From Yoonia maritima (lineage in GTDB: Bacteria; Pseudomonadota; Alphaproteobacteria; Rhodobacterales; Rhodobacteraceae): 64,000 nucleotides of DNA. The position numbers and the translations under genes are program-made. Of this stretch, positions 62,173-64,000 are shown piece after piece (position 1 is the stretch's first letter; each line of letters starts with the position of its first letter). The notes below the pieces were generated by a model, which was given only the letters and a program-made list of their open reading frames with translations, searched no databases and was not told where the DNA came from. The stretch lies in contig NZ_PVTP01000003.1 in NCBI RefSeq assembly GCF_003003285.1, positions 328,400-392,399 of the forward strand, given 5' to 3'.

Positions 62173-62538
62173 GTTGCATAGGCTTGCCTAGTAGGGCTCT
62201 CCGATGGTCTTGGAGGGCCGCATGCTTCGCTGATGCCGGCTCAACGTTAGTGGTATAATCGGCATGAAAGCGCACCATAAACGCGATAGCAGACCTTCAA
62301 TTGAATTCCGTGGACGCCGGCTCCGTCCGCACAGCCGACCTTTGCGTTCGGTGCAGCGAATGGCCAGAGTGAGCCCACTTTACCAATTTTCTGCGTTGCA
62401 GCTAGTGTCCGCTTTGCCGATTTCATCCGAACAATTTGATGATCGAGACCATTGTTTTTGCGGCGCGATCAATGCAGTTTTGCACCGACGATTACTAAGG
62501 CACTTATTCATTCAACCGACAAAAGGAACATTGCTGTA
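62173..62538. other. Intergenic region in the island, no gene seen
   Basis: 366 bases without a supported gene. Short open frames on either strand have no recognisable domain and no ribosome-binding site. A stretch near 62310-62400 (CCTTTGCGTTCGGTGCAG and following) looks like decayed insertion-sequence flank, but no terminal repeat was identified. Confidence 0.4.
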
Positions 62539-63228
62539 ATGTCATCACGGATTTTGGGGATTCTGGCCGCATTGTTTGGCGCAAGCCCGGCAATGGCGAT
62601 GACGTTGGCACATCCAGACCTTCCGATTTTTAAAGCCTGTGCTGTAGATATGAACGTCAGTGGTGAGGTTGTAGCAGATCGAATTCTGGCGGTAGGGTGG
62701 GCGGAAACAAGCCCGACACCCGAACTAAAAAAGCTTGGCCAAGATCACAGTGTCATGAATAATTTTGGGAACTCGGTTGCCTTTGGTGAAGATACAAAAG
62801 GTGACTGGGACGCGCGTATCGACGAGTTGTCCGAAATATTGCACCTTGATCCATATGAGCATGCGACAGCCAAAGTTCGTGCATTTCAGGACCCAGATAG
62901 GTCCGGCTTTGTGGTGTTGACGTCTGAGCCTGATGGGTTTTGGTCCTGCGAAATTCTTTTGACTGCAGTACCCTTTGACGGATCGCGATTTATGGCTGTT
63001 CCACCAAGCAATGGCGATCAATATGCCACCAACGGTATCACCTATATGTCGGATCAGGATGGCAGGAGTGAACTTGTTGAGTTTCTCGGCCTGTTGCCGT
63101 TTATGCCAACACCTAAACGCTATTATTCGAGCTGTGTGTTGATAGAGCCCGAAACAATCGAGACGCGATATAGCCATAGTGTAAGCTTGGTTTTCGCAGC
63201 GGCGTTTAGCACAATCTTCCCGTATTGA
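62539..63228 (+). CDS. Secreted protein of unknown function
   Basis: 229 aa from the ATG at 62539, with a signal peptide (MSSRILGILAALFGASPAMA). The mature part has three cysteines (KACAVD, WSCEI, SSCVL) and no recognised domain. The ATG has an AAGGA 14 bases upstream. It is in the island and unrelated to its neighbours by sequence. A longer frame back to 62452 lacks a signal peptide. Confidence 0.6.
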   Translation: MSSRILGILAALFGASPAMAMTLAHPDLPIFKACAVDMNVSGEVVADRILAVGWAETSPTPELKKLGQDHSVMNNFGNSVAFGEDTKGDWDARIDELSEILHLDPYEHATAKVRAFQDPDRSGFVVLTSEPDGFWSCEILLTAVPFDGSRFMAVPPSNGDQYATNGITYMSDQDGRSELVEFLGLLPFMPTPKRYYSSCVLIEPETIETRYSHSVSLVFAAAFSTIFPY

Positions 63229-63412
63229 TCGGAAGCGGTCGTTGGCCACCCGAACGGCATGGTCGGCTAAGTCCTGCGACTTGATCTTTGGCGTAGCCAG
63301 CGATGGAGGTCCGGTCTGGGTCAGAAATCCCCTGTGGGGGCGCGCTGGTCCGGGTTTACAGCAGGACAGAGTTTGACTTGGATGGTTGCAGAGCAAGCGT
63401 GGGAGAAGACAT

Positions 63413-63598
63413 GTGAAATCGGACAAGGATGTGGGGCATCCTGATCAACGTGCCGTAGACGATTGGTTTCTTTATGGGCCTAAAAACGCAGATATTGAAA
63501 ACTTGGTCCGAGAACTGACCCTCAACCGGGGTTTGCCTCTTGCGCAGGTTGAGGACGAGATCGTAGCAGCACTAAGAAAATTGCTCGCCACGACGTGA
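63413..63598 (+). CDS. Short hypothetical protein
   Basis: 61 aa from a GTG (63413) preceded by GGGAGAAG. It looks like a small alpha-helical protein (NADIENLVRELTLNRGLPLAQVEDEIVAALRKLL). It ends within 2 bases of the resolvase remnant, so its end may have been cut by that insertion. No family recognised. Confidence 0.45.
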   Translation: MKSDKDVGHPDQRAVDDWFLYGPKNADIENLVRELTLNRGLPLAQVEDEIVAALRKLLATT

Positions 63599-63782
63599 AT
63601 AGCCGATCGAGTTTCCAGACGATCACAACGTCGCCATTGCGGAGTTGGTCGAGCATGCGGTGTAGTTCCGGTCGATCCCACCGACCGCCAGAAGCGCGTT
63701 CCTCGAAAACGCGACCACAATCAGCCGTGCGTAACGCTTCGAGTTGGACCGCGGTTGCTTGGTCATCAGTGGATACGCGCCG
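63597..63782 (-). pseudogene. Resolvase/invertase fragment (serine recombinase N-terminus)
   Basis: Minus-strand sequence matches the N-terminal part of a serine recombinase: RVSTDDQ, CGRVFEERASGGRWDRPELHRMLDQL, DVVIVWKLDRL. The starting residues with the catalytic Ser region are partly lost at 63782 and the sequence ends right after KLDRL at 63597. The rest of the catalytic domain and the whole DNA-binding part are missing. A remnant of a transposon of the Tn3 type or similar. Confidence 0.75.
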
Positions 63783-64000
63783 GGTCGGTCGGGCAAACAT
63801 GCGGTTGAGATTTTACAGGGCTTTGAGGGCATCCTGCAGGTCGACGGCTATGCCGGATACAACCGCGTGCTTGATTTGCGGGACAATGCCCCGATCCAAC
63901 TGGCATATTGCTGGGCACATGCACGACGTAAACTTTATGAGCTGACCCATAACAATGTGGCACCCATCGCCGAGGAGGGCCTCAAGCAGATCGCTGCCCT
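63776..64000 (+). mobile_element. IS66-family transposase fragment, runs off the window
   Basis: Plus-strand frame reads RSGKHAVEILQGFEGILQVDGYAGYN, then LAYCWAHARRKLYEL and PIAEEGLKQIAA. This is the central part of an IS66 TnpC transposase with the conserved YCWAHARRK. The 5' part is absent: the frame abuts the resolvase remnant within about 10 bases. The 3' end continues past 64000. Confidence 0.8.

Overview
The window looks like the chromosome of an alphaproteobacterium of the Rhodobacteraceae (marine Roseobacter group). The signs are a SAM-II riboswitch before metZ, a DUF1127 gene followed by CCUCCUCCC hairpin RNAs of the Rhodobacter CcsR type, a CarD-family regulator, a SUV3-like helicase, FolE2 and an ectoine-degradation (doe) cluster. 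Genus cannot be fixed from the sequence alone. Positions 1 to about 56.9 kb are densely packed core genome. The stretch from the tRNA-Tyr gene at 56.8 kb to the right edge is an accessory island.

Layout. 0.2-13.4 kb: a PreA-like flavoprotein, folE2, metZ with a SAM-II riboswitch and terminator, a PilZ protein, yciB, a coupled ftsY / periplasmic protein / EamA transporter operon, an orphan NuoE-NuoF fusion, an AlkB-like hydroxylase, and xseA. 13.5-24.3 kb: purD, a small secreted protein, carD, fdxA, an S4-domain protein with a SUV3-like helicase, a TPR protein, SCP2, a lysophospholipase-like hydrolase, pepF and an acetyltransferase. 24.4-32.0 kb: the division and wall cluster mraZ-rsmH-ftsL-ftsI-murE-murF-mraY, all on the minus strand. 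The murF product has lost the residues that bind ATP and metal. 32.7-34.7 kb: mrp, then DUF1127 plus seven tandem anti-Shine-Dalgarno hairpins. 34.7-44.9 kb: truncated globin, an Lrp regulator with divergent LysE exporter, uvrD, a ZIP transporter, an alpha-hydroxy-acid dehydrogenase, pyruvate carboxylase, MAPEG, and a frameshifted VOC gene. 44.9-49.1 kb: doeD, doeB, doeA and divergent doeX, with a perfect palindrome between doeA and doeX. 49.1-56.9 kb: two tRNA-Gly(GCC) genes, a receiver-like protein, and the hisB-hisH-(SLT lipoprotein)-(DUF2147)-hisA-(DUF302)-hisF-hisE region. The zinc-ribbon protein, rlmB and tRNA-Tyr follow.

Island (56.9-64 kb): a tyrosine integrase next to tRNA-Tyr whose 5' end is replaced by an inverted-repeat element; an RNA-repair gene joining an RNA ligase to an HD phosphoesterase-polynucleotide kinase (HD-Pnk); a WYL regulator divergent from an epoxide-hydrolase-like gene with a 10+5+10 bp operator-like repeat; a secreted protein of unknown function; and debris of a resolvase and an IS66 transposase that runs off the edge.

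The most notable items are: (1) the RNA ligase / HD-Pnk gene, apparently two overlapping genes fused by a one-base deletion; (2) the seven-hairpin CcsR-like array; (3) a MurF in the canonical dcw position with a dismantled ATPase centre.
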